This document shows, in pieces, positions 26,813 through 36,055 of a stretch of 64,000 nt of DNA. Source of the DNA: Anaerorhabdus sp036636695 (GTDB taxonomy: Bacteria; Bacillota_I; Bacilli_A; Erysipelotrichales; Erysipelotrichaceae). Positions within the stretch are counted from its first letter, which is position 1. Every line of letters begins with the position of its first letter. The stretch lies in NCBI RefSeq assembly GCF_036636695.1, contig NZ_JAVWNW010000005.1. One strand, written 5' to 3'. Both the position numbers and the translations under genes were made by a program. The notes under the pieces are model-generated. The model searched no databases. It was not told where the DNA came from and was given only the letters and a program-made list of their open reading frames with translations.

Positions 26813-27736
26813 ATGACAAAAAGACCAATTATAATAGATACAGATCCAGGAATTGATGATGCAGTTGCAATCGCAATCGCATTATTTTCTGAAGATTTAG
26901 ATATAAAGTGTATCAGTACGGTTTCAGGAAATGTTGGCTTAGATAAGACAACATTTAATGCATTACGTTTACTTAAATTCTTTGGCAAAGAAAACATCCC
27001 TGTAGCTGCTGGTGCAAGTCAACCGCTTCTAAGACCAATTGTTGATGCGAGTGAAATTCATGGTAAAACTGGAATGGAAGGATTTGATTTTGAAGATCCC
27101 GACATGAGTTTACTTAGAAAAGAAAGTTCAATTGAATTAATGAAACAAATATTATTGGATAGTAATGAACCAGTTACTCTTATGCCTATTGGACCGCTTA
27201 CGAATATTGCATTACTTTTATTAACTTATCCAGAAGTAAAACCAAAGATAAAAGAAATTGTTATGATGGGTGGGTCTACTGGTAGAGGAAATTGTGGTGT
27301 TATGTCTGAATTCAATTTTCATGCTGATCCAGAAGCTGCTAGAATCGTTTTTAAAAGTGGATTAAAATTAACAATGGCTCCACTTGATGTAGGCGTACGC
27401 GCCTTAATATCAAAAGAAGTCAGTGAAGAGATACGGATGATGAACAAAACAGGAAACATGTTTTATGAGTTATTTAGTCGTTATCGCGGCAGTTCATTTG
27501 AAACAGGTCTAAGAATGTATGATAGTTATGCAATTGCCTATATTCTTGAACCAAGTATTTTTGAAACAGTAAATGCATTTGTGGATATTGAAACAAAAGG
27601 TGAATATACTTCAGGATGTAGTGTAATTGATTTGAAAGGTTATCTAAAGCAAGAAAGTAATGCAACAGTTTTGTTAGATGCTGATCCAGAAAAATTTGAA
27701 CAATGGTTTTTAAAAAGTGTTAAGAAGTGTTGTTAA
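26813..27736 (+). CDS. Nucleoside hydrolase (IunH/Rih family)
   Basis: It hydrolyses a ribonucleoside to free base and ribose. The 307 residues begin with the calcium/substrate motif DTDPGIDDAVAI (about residues 9-20), followed by STVSGNVGLDKTTFNALRLL, PIGPLTNIALLL and GGSTGRGN, with EFNFHADPEAA and the active-site region near DSYAIAYI. The ATG at 26813 follows TAGGAG; an upstream in-frame ATG (26783) has none. The position directly after the ribose operon makes sense: its product ribose would be phosphorylated by RbsK. Base preference (pyrimidine, inosine or other) is not readable. Confidence 0.92.
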   Translation: MTKRPIIIDTDPGIDDAVAIAIALFSEDLDIKCISTVSGNVGLDKTTFNALRLLKFFGKENIPVAAGASQPLLRPIVDASEIHGKTGMEGFDFEDPDMSLLRKESSIELMKQILLDSNEPVTLMPIGPLTNIALLLLTYPEVKPKIKEIVMMGGSTGRGNCGVMSEFNFHADPEAARIVFKSGLKLTMAPLDVGVRALISKEVSEEIRMMNKTGNMFYELFSRYRGSSFETGLRMYDSYAIAYILEPSIFETVNAFVDIETKGEYTSGCSVIDLKGYLKQESNATVLLDADPEKFEQWFLKSVKKCC

Positions 27737-27759
27737 AGTAAAATAAAATTAATTATATC

Positions 27760-27817
27760 AAGCTCTACCTTAAGGAAGATAGGTGAAAACTATTGATAAA
27801 AGGTAGAGCTTTTTTAT
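27760..27817 (+). terminator. Long-loop terminator after nucleoside hydrolase
   Basis: A 12-base stem AAGCTCTACCTT (27760-27771) pairs with AAGGTAGAGCTT (27800-27811) across a 28-base loop, with a T6 tail. Confidence 0.8.
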
Positions 27818-27953
27818 ATTGATACGAAGATAAATAGTTATTTGTAAAACTAAAGAATAAGAATTGGATATTTAACATCAATAAATTCATTTAATACGAT
27901 TTTAAAATCATTAAATTTATAAAACAAAAAAATGTATGCGTTTACAAAAAGTG

Positions 27954-28030
27954 TTGACAAAAAACTTTAAGATGCTATATTGAAACTATAAAAATTCCAT
28001 GTAAAGAAATAAGTTTCCACTATACGGAAA
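27954..28030 (+). promoter_or_regulatory. iclR-type regulator promoter with possible operator
   Basis: -35 TTGACA (27954-27959), 16-base spacer, -10 TATATT (27976-27981). Downstream, TTTCC-N7-GGAAA (28014-28030) is a dyad placed to act as an operator, possibly for the IclR protein itself. Confidence 0.6.
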
Positions 28031-28045
28031 GAAAGAGAGAAAAAT

Positions 28046-28780
28046 ATGCAACTTGTTGATAGAGTTATGAGTGCTTTAGTTATTGTTTGCCAGTCACCTA
28101 ATGGTTTATCTGTTTCAGAGATATCTTCAAAAATGGAGTTACCTTTGAGTACAACTCACCGTGTACTTTCAAGCTTAATTAATAACAAATTTATTATTCA
28201 AGATTCTAGAACTAAGAAATATTTGCCATCATATAAGATTTTTACTCTTTGCGATAACATCAAGAAAAATAGTATTTTAGTTTCGCAAGCTCGTATTCAT
28301 ATGGAAAGTTTGTCGAATGAAATCAGTAAAAATGTAATTTTATGTACACGACAAGGGAATAACATTTTAAATCTTGAATGTGTTGAATATGCAGATTCAT
28401 CAATGTATATGGTTAAAACTGGAATTGAACTACCTTTATATGCAACTTCAGCTGGACGAGTATTTATGGCATATATGAATGATGCTGAATTAGAGCAATA
28501 TTTATCAGAAGTAATGATTGAAAAGAAAACTGACTTTACGATTACTGATTTTAATAAATTAAATGAGGAATTGAAAAAAATTAAAAAACAACAGTATGCA
28601 ATGATTGATGAAGAACTTCAATTAAATGTTCAAGGAGTTGCTTGTCCAGTATTCGATGCATTTGGTGAGGTTGTTGCAGCTATTGCATTTACATCTGCCA
28701 AGCAAGCTGATCCTATTGATGAGAAAAAATTAATTAGTCTTATGCAATGCGCAAAAAATATATCAGACAGTATCAACTAA
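28046..28780 (+). CDS. IclR-family transcriptional regulator
   Basis: A 244-residue protein: an N-terminal winged helix-turn-helix (NGLSVSEISSKMELPLSTTHRVLSSLINNKFI) and a C-terminal ligand-binding GAF-like domain with LPLYATSAGRVFMAYM and QGVACPVFDAFGEVVAAIAF, both typical of IclR. It is encoded immediately before a nucleoside ABC transporter and phosphorylase in the same orientation, and so probably senses a nucleoside or its breakdown product. There is a strong promoter upstream. The ligand is unknown. Confidence 0.9.
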   Translation: MQLVDRVMSALVIVCQSPNGLSVSEISSKMELPLSTTHRVLSSLINNKFIIQDSRTKKYLPSYKIFTLCDNIKKNSILVSQARIHMESLSNEISKNVILCTRQGNNILNLECVEYADSSMYMVKTGIELPLYATSAGRVFMAYMNDAELEQYLSEVMIEKKTDFTITDFNKLNEELKKIKKQQYAMIDEELQLNVQGVACPVFDAFGEVVAAIAFTSAKQADPIDEKKLISLMQCAKNISDSIN

Positions 28781-28841
28781 TTATTTTGATTGTTTAAGAG
28801 TAGACCTCTTTACAATACAACGAATGGGAAGGAGAACTAAA

Positions 28842-29960
28842 ATGAAAAAAAGAGCCATTCTATTAGTAGTATCATTGCTATTAGCTATAGCTTGCTTGAC
28901 TGGGTGCGCAAAGGAAGATAATCCAAAACCTACTGAGTCAACTGGAGCTAGTCTAAAAATTATGTTTGTTGTTACAGGAAACCTTGGGGGAGGTACAAAC
29001 AACGATGATGTAAACAAAGCCCTTAATGATTATGTTACAAAAGCAGGAGGTTCTGTAGATACATATGAGTGTAATATGGATACTTCAGTTTATGAAACAA
29101 CTCTAAAACAAGCAGCTGAATCAGGTAATTATGATTTGATTGTAACTGGATTTGGAACTATGGCAGAACCAGTACAAAATACAGCAGCACAGTACGCAGA
29201 TCAAAAGTTTTTAATTTTTGATACATCAATTGATTATACTGATGGTAAAAATCCAAATATCATATCAGTTCAAGTAAATCAAAATCATGGAGCATTCATG
29301 GCTGGAGTTTTGGCTGCATTATTAACAAAATCTGGTGTTGAAGGAACTAATGATGCAAACGCTATTGGATTTGTAGGGGCTATGGAATCTGTAGCAGTAG
29401 TAGATTGTCTAATTGGATATATTGAAGGTGCTAAATATGTTGATGAAACAATTGATGTTCAATATGCTTTTGTTGGAAATCATAATGATTCAGCATTAAC
29501 AAAGGAAATGGCATTAACACAAAATCAAGCCGGAGCAGATGTTATCTATGGTGTATCACAAAGTGATTTAGCTGTAGCAGATGCAGCATTAGAGAAAAAT
29601 TTCTATGCTATTTGTTCAGATGCTGATGATGCTAAAACAATTGAAGCTACAAGTAAAGATACTGCAAATCATATTGTTACATCTGTTATCAAAGACTATT
29701 ACAACATGGTATATCCAATTCTTGAAAAGATTGGTAATGGTGAAGCTGAATTTGGTAAACATATTTCAATATCTTACGCTGATGGTGGGGTTAAATTAGC
29801 TAGAAATGAATATTTCGATGCAATTCTTCCAGAAGAAGTTAAAGCGAAATTTGAAGAAATTGAGAAAAAGATTATCAATGGAGAAATTGAAGTAGATAGT
29901 GCATATAATGCAACAGCAGAAAAAATTCAAGAAATTAAAGCTTCAGCAAGCGGAAAATAA
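28842..29960 (+). CDS. BMP-family nucleoside-binding lipoprotein
   Basis: The substrate-binding protein of a BMP/Med/PnrA-type nucleoside importer, 372 residues. It has a signal peptide with lipobox LTGC (Cys21), then KIMFVVTGNLGGGTNNDD, the family region YDLIVTGFGTMAEPVQNTAAQY, FLIFDTSIDY and the C-terminal SYADGGVKLA. The ATG at 28842 follows GAAGGAGA; a longer frame to 28824 adds a basic hexapeptide without a ribosome site. It is the first of four genes for nucleoside uptake and cleavage. Confidence 0.9.
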   Translation: MKKRAILLVVSLLLAIACLTGCAKEDNPKPTESTGASLKIMFVVTGNLGGGTNNDDVNKALNDYVTKAGGSVDTYECNMDTSVYETTLKQAAESGNYDLIVTGFGTMAEPVQNTAAQYADQKFLIFDTSIDYTDGKNPNIISVQVNQNHGAFMAGVLAALLTKSGVEGTNDANAIGFVGAMESVAVVDCLIGYIEGAKYVDETIDVQYAFVGNHNDSALTKEMALTQNQAGADVIYGVSQSDLAVADAALEKNFYAICSDADDAKTIEATSKDTANHIVTSVIKDYYNMVYPILEKIGNGEAEFGKHISISYADGGVKLARNEYFDAILPEEVKAKFEEIEKKIINGEIEVDSAYNATAEKIQEIKASASGK

Positions 29961-29966
29961 TATCGA

Positions 29967-29990
29967 TTAGCGGTGCGAAAGTACCGCTAA
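29967..29990 (+). other. Intra-operon hairpin with GAAA tetraloop after binding-protein gene
   Basis: A 10-base stem (29967-29976 with 29981-29990, one G-U) closed by a GAAA loop, with no T-run. Such hairpins behind binding-protein genes often protect the upstream mRNA and raise its level relative to the transporter genes. Confidence 0.6.
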
Positions 29991-30032
29991 TTACTATCAA
30001 AACTGCAAAGAAGTTGGGGAGAAATAGACAGT

Positions 30033-31628
30033 ATGGAAAAAATACATTTATATGAACAGGTGGAAAATGGTGCCGATTTATTACAAATGGTAAATATCAC
30101 TAAAATTTATGAAAATGGTTTTGTTGCTAATAATGATATTAATTTTTCTCTTAAAAAAGGAGAGATTCATGGATTAGTAGGTGAAAATGGTGCAGGGAAA
30201 ACTACTTTAATGAAAGTTCTTTTCGGACAAGAAATTCCAGAACAGGGAAAGATTATGCTTGGCGGAAAAGAAATCACATTTAAAAGTCCGCTGGATGCAC
30301 TACAGTATGGTATTGGAATGGTTCATCAACATTTTATGTTAGTGGATACACTAAGTGTTGCAGATAATATGGTATTAGGTAATGAACCTAAAAAAGGAAT
30401 TCTCTATAATAAAAAAAGTGCAAGAGAACAAGCAATACAAGTATCTAAACAATATGATTTAGAGATTAATCCAGATACTCTTGTACGTGATTTATCAGTT
30501 GGAATGAAACAGCGTGTTGAAATACTAAAAATATTGCTCAAAGGTGCGAAAATACTATTATTGGATGAACCAACAGCTGTATTGACTCCTCAAGAAACTC
30601 AAGAATTCTTTGTTCAACTTCAAAATCTAAAGAATAAAGGATTTTCCATTGTGTTTATTTCTCATAAATTGAATGAAGTAAAAAAAATATGTGATCGGAT
30701 AACAATTATACGACGTGGACAAACCATAAATACTGTGGATATTGACAGTGTGACTGAGAAAGATATTTCTAATATGATGGTTGGTTATAATGTTGAGTCC
30801 ACAAAAAACATGGTAAGAGATAATAACTATGGAGAAGTTATATTAAAAGCTAGAAATCTTTCTTATTTGAATAATTTTGGTAAATATAGTTTTAAAAATT
30901 TAGACTTTGATGTTAGAAGCGGAGAAATACTTGGAGTTGCAGCAGTTGAAGGTAATGGACAATCTGAATTAGCAAATGTTATTGCAGGGTTGTTTCCAAT
31001 CACAGAAGGTGAATTATCAATTAATAATGTATCACTTAAGAATGTAAAAAATATAAGACAAATTCGTGAATTAGGCGTGTCATTAATTCATGAAGATCGA
31101 ATGGATTATGGGGTTTCTGTAACGCAATCAATTAGTGAAAATATAGTTTCAGATCGTTATTATAAAAAGCCATATTCTAAATTTGGAATATTGAATAATA
31201 AAAAAATTAAAGAAGAGGTAACATCACTTATAACTGAATTTACAATTAAATGTGATGGTGGTGATGCCGAAGTTAAGACACTTTCAGGTGGTAATATTCA
31301 AAAGGTAATTGCTGCTCGTGAGTTTACTTCAAATCCCAAATTTATACTTGCTTGTCAGCCAACAAGAGGTATTGATATAGGAGCAGCAGAAACATTAAGA
31401 AGAAAAATGATAGATTTAAAAAATGAGCAAAAATCTGCAATACTTTTATTTTCTGCTGATTTACATGAATTATTAACAGTTAGTGATACAATCATTGTTT
31501 TATATGGGGGTTCTATCGTTGCGTATTTTAGTCATGTAGATAATATTGATGAACAAACAATTGGTGAATATATGCTTGGTATTAAGAAGCAAACAAAAGA
31601 AGAATTGAGGGGTGCAATTCATGATTAA
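30033..31628 (+). CDS. Nucleoside ABC transporter ATP-binding protein (NupO-like)
   Basis: Two ABC domains in 531 residues. First: Walker A GENGAGKTT, signature LSVGMKQR, Walker B ILLLDEPTAVLTP. Second: degenerate Walker A VEGNGQSE, signature LSGGNIQK, with ACQPTRGIDIGA. The HEDRM and QHFMLV segments are typical of the ATPases that pair with BMP-type binding proteins (YufO/NupO, the second half like BMP partner ATPases). It ends 8 bases inside the first permease gene. Confidence 0.9.
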   Translation: MEKIHLYEQVENGADLLQMVNITKIYENGFVANNDINFSLKKGEIHGLVGENGAGKTTLMKVLFGQEIPEQGKIMLGGKEITFKSPLDALQYGIGMVHQHFMLVDTLSVADNMVLGNEPKKGILYNKKSAREQAIQVSKQYDLEINPDTLVRDLSVGMKQRVEILKILLKGAKILLLDEPTAVLTPQETQEFFVQLQNLKNKGFSIVFISHKLNEVKKICDRITIIRRGQTINTVDIDSVTEKDISNMMVGYNVESTKNMVRDNNYGEVILKARNLSYLNNFGKYSFKNLDFDVRSGEILGVAAVEGNGQSELANVIAGLFPITEGELSINNVSLKNVKNIRQIRELGVSLIHEDRMDYGVSVTQSISENIVSDRYYKKPYSKFGILNNKKIKEEVTSLITEFTIKCDGGDAEVKTLSGGNIQKVIAAREFTSNPKFILACQPTRGIDIGAAETLRRKMIDLKNEQKSAILLFSADLHELLTVSDTIIVLYGGSIVAYFSHVDNIDEQTIGEYMLGIKKQTKEELRGAIHD

Positions 31629-32703
31629 GAAAAATCATAATAGTATAAAAAACATTGAGAAGAAATTTTCAATTTATCGTATATTACTAGCAATTCTTAT
31701 TTCACTAGCAATAGCACTTGCGTTAATTATGCTGGTAAGTAAAAATCCAATGAAAGATTTCATGACTTTACTAATAGGTCCATTGCAAAATAAAAACGGT
31801 TTAACTTCAGTTGTATCCAAATCGATTCCGTTATTATTTACAGGTGTTGCTATCTGTTTGGTTAATAAGTGCGGACAAATAAATATTGCTGCAGAAGGTG
31901 CATTTTTTTCAGGTGCTGTTGCAGCTACTGCAATTGCGATTTTACCTGGAATACCTGGGCCTATTCACTCAATTCTATGTGTACTTTTAGCGGGTTTAGT
32001 TGGAGCACTTGTTATGGGGCTTCCAGGATATTTCCATGTTAAATTTAATGCAGTTACAATTGTTACATCATTAATGATTAACTATGTTGCTTTGTATTTA
32101 GGACTGTATTTAATTTTAAATCCTTTATATGATTCAACGGCTGGTTTTGAGGCTTCTTATCTTTTTCAATCTAGTTCAAAATTACTGACATTATTTGGTA
32201 ATTCAAGAATTCATATAGGATTGTTAGTAGGCTTATTAGTTGTTGGTTTCGGATGGTTTTTGTTGTTTAGAACATCATTTGGAACACAAGTTAGAAGTAT
32301 CGGTCAGAATCCAAACTATGCATTGTATTCAGGTATGCCAGTTAAGAAAACAATTATTGCAATCTCAGCAATTGCTGGATCAATTGCTGGTATTGGAGGT
32401 GCATTTGAGGTACTGGGGAACTATCAAAGATTTGTTTACACTGGATTTACGAATCATGGGTGGGATGGTGTAATGCTTGCAGTAATGTGTTATAACAGAC
32501 CACAACTTATACCATTTGCAGCAATATTTCTTGCTTATATTCGTACATCAGCAGATACATTAAATTTCACTTCAAGTATTCCACCTGAAATTGTAAGTAT
32601 TATTCAAGGTGTAATTATTATTTTCGTTGCTGCAGAAAGATTCTTGTCAAATTGGGAACATAAAGCAATTGTTTCTAATTCTAAAAAGAATCTAGAGAAT
32701 TAG
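31621..32703 (+). CDS. Nucleoside ABC transporter permease 1 (NupP-like)
   Basis: A 360-residue membrane protein of the branched-chain/nucleoside permease family, with about ten hydrophobic segments after a basic N-terminus. GQINIAAEGAFFSGA is the ATPase-facing/family motif near residue 85, and GQNPNYALYSGMPVKKTI precedes helix 7 as in NupP/YufP. The ATG at 31621 follows GAGGGGTG; a GTG at 31612 is in frame but overlaps that site. It overlaps the ATPase gene and is followed after 13 bases by a second permease. Confidence 0.9.
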   Translation: MIKKNHNSIKNIEKKFSIYRILLAILISLAIALALIMLVSKNPMKDFMTLLIGPLQNKNGLTSVVSKSIPLLFTGVAICLVNKCGQINIAAEGAFFSGAVAATAIAILPGIPGPIHSILCVLLAGLVGALVMGLPGYFHVKFNAVTIVTSLMINYVALYLGLYLILNPLYDSTAGFEASYLFQSSSKLLTLFGNSRIHIGLLVGLLVVGFGWFLLFRTSFGTQVRSIGQNPNYALYSGMPVKKTIIAISAIAGSIAGIGGAFEVLGNYQRFVYTGFTNHGWDGVMLAVMCYNRPQLIPFAAIFLAYIRTSADTLNFTSSIPPEIVSIIQGVIIIFVAAERFLSNWEHKAIVSNSKKNLEN

Positions 32704-32716
32704 GAGGTGATGAAAA

Positions 32717-33661
32717 ATGTTAGAACAAATATTATCATTGAGTTTTATATCGTCAATTCTTAGGTTAAGTACACCGTTATTATTTGTAGGTATGGCGGCT
32801 GTCATCGGCGCTAAAGCAAATGTACTGTGTATTGCATATGAATCAATGATGTTATGTGCTGCACTCGGTGGTGTTTTAGGCAGTGCCTTCTCACAAAATT
32901 TAATTGTTGGAATGCTTTGTGGTATTTTGTGTGGATGTATCATAGCAATTATCTTTGGCTATTTTGTATTGTTCTTAGATACTCCACCATTATTGGCAGG
33001 TCTTGCCCTAAATACACTAGGCACTGGAGCAACTTTATTTCTTGTTTACTTGACTACTGGAATGAAGCAAGATACATCAAAACTATTATCATTGAAATTT
33101 CCAAGAGTAGATATACCAATTATTAAGGATATACCGGTAGTAGGGGAAATTCTTTCTGGGCATAATGTTCTTGTTTACTTAGCACTTCTTTCTGTTGTAT
33201 TTGTTTGGTTTCTCTTGAATAAAACAACGTTAGGGTTGAGAATAAAAGCAGTAGGAGTTAATAAGTCAGCAGCTGCTTCTGTAGGTATTAATGTTAAAAA
33301 AACGCAATTATATGCATTATTGATTAGTGGTGTTCTTGCATCTTTTGGAGGCATGTTTCTATCAATGGCTTATTTGCCATATTTCACTGCAAATATGACA
33401 GCTGGAAGAGGATTCATAGCAATTGCTGCACAAAATCTTGGTCAAGGCAGTCCAATTTTAACAATGTTATTTTCAATGCTGTTTGGCTCAGTAATGGCTG
33501 TTGGAAATATCGCGCAATCGTTTAGATTACCTTCACAGTTTGCAGCAATGCTTCCATATTTATTTACAATTATTGGATGTTTGTTTAGAGGTGTTCAAAC
33601 CAAATCAAAACTAGAAAGAGGAAAAAATGACAAACCAAAAAGTCTCAGCTTCAAATCCTAA
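32717..33661 (+). CDS. Nucleoside ABC transporter permease 2 (NupQ-like)
   Basis: A 314-residue permease with eight to nine hydrophobic segments. The N-terminal SILRLSTPLLFVGMAAVIGAKANVLCIAYESMMLCAA matches the family motif (normally G..NIGLEG), here altered to CIAYES. LGLRIKAVGVNKSAAASVGINVKKTQ and GFIAIAAQNLGQGSP match NupQ-type partners. It pairs with the preceding permease and overlaps the phosphorylase gene by 35 bases, an unusually long overlap that suggests tight coupling. Confidence 0.9.
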   Translation: MLEQILSLSFISSILRLSTPLLFVGMAAVIGAKANVLCIAYESMMLCAALGGVLGSAFSQNLIVGMLCGILCGCIIAIIFGYFVLFLDTPPLLAGLALNTLGTGATLFLVYLTTGMKQDTSKLLSLKFPRVDIPIIKDIPVVGEILSGHNVLVYLALLSVVFVWFLLNKTTLGLRIKAVGVNKSAAASVGINVKKTQLYALLISGVLASFGGMFLSMAYLPYFTANMTAGRGFIAIAAQNLGQGSPILTMLFSMLFGSVMAVGNIAQSFRLPSQFAAMLPYLFTIIGCLFRGVQTKSKLERGKNDKPKSLSFKS

Positions 33662-34412
33662 ACTCAATGGACGAGCACCACATTTACTTATCGATGAAAG
33701 TGCCGTAGCAGATGTAGTTCTATTACCTGGGGATCCTGCACGTGTATTGATGTTTAAAGATTTACTCGAAGATTTCAATATTGTTTCTAGCAATAGAGAA
33801 TTCGTAATTGGTAAAGGTAAATATCAAGGTAAAGATATTACAATTTGCTCTACTGGAATTGGTGGTCCCTCAACAGAAATTGCAGTTATTGAACTAATTG
33901 AATTAGGTGCAAAGGCTTTAATTCGAATAGGAGGAACCGGATCACTTAAACAAGGTATTTCTTGTGGAGACATGATTATTAATACTGGTGCAATGAGAAA
34001 AGGTGGAGCAAGTAATTTCTATGCGCCTCCTGAATATCCAGCTGTTGCGTCCTATGAAGTATTAGATACTTTGGCAAATGCGTGTAAAAAGATGAATACC
34101 AAATATTGGATGGGCATTTCAGCATCTGTAGGATCTTTCTTTGCAGGTCAAGGTAGACTTGCAAATGGTAAAAAATTCCACAATGATAATCTATTAAAAG
34201 ATTATGAAAATTTGAATATCATTAATATTGAAATGGAAGCAGAAACAATTCTAACTTTAGGTTCATTATATGGTGTGTATACAGGTTCTATTTGCGCGGT
34301 TCATGCGGATAGAGTGAATGACATTTGGCTTGAAGATTTTGCAGAAGCACAACTTAAAATGTGTACTATCGCATTAGAAGCATCTGTGGAGTTAATGAAT
34401 AAATATTTATAA
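33627..34412 (+). CDS. Nucleoside phosphorylase, uridine-phosphorylase-like
   Basis: A 261-residue NP-I family phosphorylase with VVLLPGDPARV, CSTGIGGPSTEIAVIEL, RIGGTGSLKQGISCGDMI, ASVGSFFAGQGR and NIEMEAETIL, the phosphate, base and ribose sites in order. It cleaves imported nucleosides to base and ribose-1-phosphate, so the four-gene set is a complete uptake-and-cleavage unit. The ATG at 33627 lies inside the end of the permease gene with AAAGAGGA before it. It differs from the udp-like enzyme at 12608 (for example RIGGTGS for RIGTCGG), so specificity may differ. Confidence 0.88.
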   Translation: MTNQKVSASNPKLNGRAPHLLIDESAVADVVLLPGDPARVLMFKDLLEDFNIVSSNREFVIGKGKYQGKDITICSTGIGGPSTEIAVIELIELGAKALIRIGGTGSLKQGISCGDMIINTGAMRKGGASNFYAPPEYPAVASYEVLDTLANACKKMNTKYWMGISASVGSFFAGQGRLANGKKFHNDNLLKDYENLNIINIEMEAETILTLGSLYGVYTGSICAVHADRVNDIWLEDFAEAQLKMCTIALEASVELMNKYL

Positions 34413-34415
34413 TTG

Positions 34416-34447
34416 AAAAGTGATTACCACCTATGGTAATCACTTTT
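34416..34447. terminator. Bidirectional terminator
   Basis: A perfect 14-base stem AAAAGTGATTACCA/TGGTAATCACTTTT with loop CCTA, A-run on one side and T-run on the other. It lies between the nucleoside operon and a convergent MerR gene. Confidence 0.92.
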
Positions 34448-34448
34448 A

Positions 34449-35426
34449 TTATTTTTCTCTAACAGGTATTAATAAATCAAGTTGCATATTTTCAGGTTCA
34501 GTATTTTCTAAATGAATATGACTATAATAATTCAAATGTTCATCAAGTAAACCACACATATGTTCTTGATCTGACCAATCTCCTGCAAACTCGTATTTAT
34601 CATTATTATTTACCCATTCTGCAAGACCTTCCCATTCATCGAAATTACCAAAATGAATCATATGTGCAGCATATAAACCACCCTTAAATTCTTTCTTAAT
34701 GAGGGGAGCTGGTACATCAAAATTAGGAGGAATAGTTACCCATGTTTCATAGCCATGATAGCCTGTTTCGTCTACAGGGTTAGGATGGTTAAAACCATAA
34801 TGACGCAAATCAGGTTTAATTTCAGAAAGCTTTGTTTTGCGCACAAATTGATCAATTAAATTGTTTGAATGTGTTTCTGGGTCATCACCAATGTGATGAG
34901 CAGCTGCAACAGTTGATGGTGGTAAGTAAAGGATACGCACATCATTAAATTTTTGGTTATCATTAACTTTTTTTAAATTTTTCATCATTTGATCCTCCTT
35001 AAAGTTAATTGTGATAATACTAAGTGAATCGATAGTATTCATTAGTCCTTCATTGTTTTCAATTAACTGTAGTAAAGGTAAATGAGTAGTTTCACTAATC
35101 TCAACAATGAATTGAAGGAGGATTTCTTTGATGGTTGATAATGCGGTTAATTCTTCATTAAGTTCACTAATATTTTGTTGAAAGATTTTGATTGTTTCAA
35201 GAGCATTTTCATTTAATAAAATGATTTTAATTTGCTTAACAGAAATTCTCAGTTTACGTAATAAGAGTATTTGTTTTAAACGTTCTACCATATTTTCATC
35301 ATACATACGATAGGCATAATCGTCTTTTTTATAACTTGATATTAAACCGACTTGTTCATAATAACGAAGCATTCTAGTAGAAATACCGAGTGATTTTGAA
35401 ACTTGCGTTATTGTATTTGTATTCAT
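34449..35426 (-). CDS. MerR-family regulator with GyrI-like effector domain
   Basis: A 325-residue BmrR-like architecture: N-terminal MerR winged helix (ITQVSKSLGISTRMLRYYEQVGLI, about 6-29), a coiled dimerisation helix (to about 120), then a GyrI-like small-molecule-binding domain (about 165-325) with WVTIPPNFDVPAP and GLYAAHMIHFG. Such regulators sense drugs or hydrophobic cations and switch on efflux genes; no efflux gene adjoins, so its target is unknown. The start ATG at 35426 follows GGAGG by 6 bases. Confidence 0.88.
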   Translation of the reverse strand: MNTNTITQVSKSLGISTRMLRYYEQVGLISSYKKDDYAYRMYDENMVERLKQILLLRKLRISVKQIKIILLNENALETIKIFQQNISELNEELTALSTIKEILLQFIVEISETTHLPLLQLIENNEGLMNTIDSLSIITINFKEDQMMKNLKKVNDNQKFNDVRILYLPPSTVAAAHHIGDDPETHSNNLIDQFVRKTKLSEIKPDLRHYGFNHPNPVDETGYHGYETWVTIPPNFDVPAPLIKKEFKGGLYAAHMIHFGNFDEWEGLAEWVNNNDKYEFAGDWSDQEHMCGLLDEHLNYYSHIHLENTEPENMQLDLLIPVREK

Positions 35427-35524
35427 CACAGTCCTCCATTACTTGTACTATAAACGATGACACGGTGTTAAAGTAAAGATGTTCTTGTATAATGTTAGTA
35501 TAAATTATTGTAGGAGAAAGCGAT

Positions 35525-35974
35525 ATGAGTTATATACAAAATCTGAGAAAATATGTAGGGCATGATGAAATCTTATCAGTGGGGGCAACAATTCTTGTAG
35601 TCAAAGAAAATAAAATTTTATTACAGTTACGATCTGATACAAGAACTTGGGGAATACCTGGTGGAGCAATCGAATTAGGGGAAACATTAGAAGAAACTGC
35701 ATCGCGTGAACTGAAAGAAGAAACTGGATTAGTTGCGACTAAGTTTCAATTACTAAATGTATTTTCTGGTCCTGATTTTTTATTTACATATCCCAATAAA
35801 GATAAAGTTTATACGGTTCCTGTATAGTATAAAGCAATAGATGTAAGTGGTAATCTATTAATGAATGATAAAGAGAGTTTAGAATTGAAATATTTTGGTT
35901 TGGATGAAATACCTGAGTGTGAACCACGGGCGTATCATATACTTGCCTGGATGAGAAAAAATAAAATAGTTTAA
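35525..35974 (+). pseudogene. NUDIX hydrolase gene with in-frame nonsense codon
   Basis: The first 100 codons encode an intact NUDIX core: GAIELGETLEETASRELKEETGL (G-x5-E-x7-REUxEExGU). A TAG at 35825-35827 stops it, but the same frame continues YKAIDVSGNLLMND...LKYFGLDEIPECEPRAYHILAWMRKNK to a TAA at 35972, the normal C-terminal half of such proteins. The stop therefore interrupts a gene of about 149 codons. The truncated product would lack the last strands and helix and is unlikely to fold. A sequencing error, recent nonsense mutation or readthrough are the choices; all surrounding codons look selected. Confidence 0.8.
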
Positions 35975-35978
35975 ACAG

Positions 35979-36004
35979 AAGATGTTGCCAAACAACATCT
36001 TTTC
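35979..36004 (+). terminator. Terminator after NUDIX gene
   Basis: Stem AAGATGTTG/CAACATCTT with a five-base loop, followed by TTTCTTG. Confidence 0.78.
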
Positions 36005-36055
36005 TTGTTAGACTGTCAGTAATTACTTGTGAAAAACATAACAGATGGGGGCAAC

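Larger units (their letters stand above)
27737..28045. other. Gene-free stretch between hydrolase and IclR genes
   Basis: The stretch holds a terminator (27760-27817), about 130 bases of A+T-rich sequence in which I see no gene, then a promoter (27954-27981) and a possible operator (28014-28030). Confidence 0.6.
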
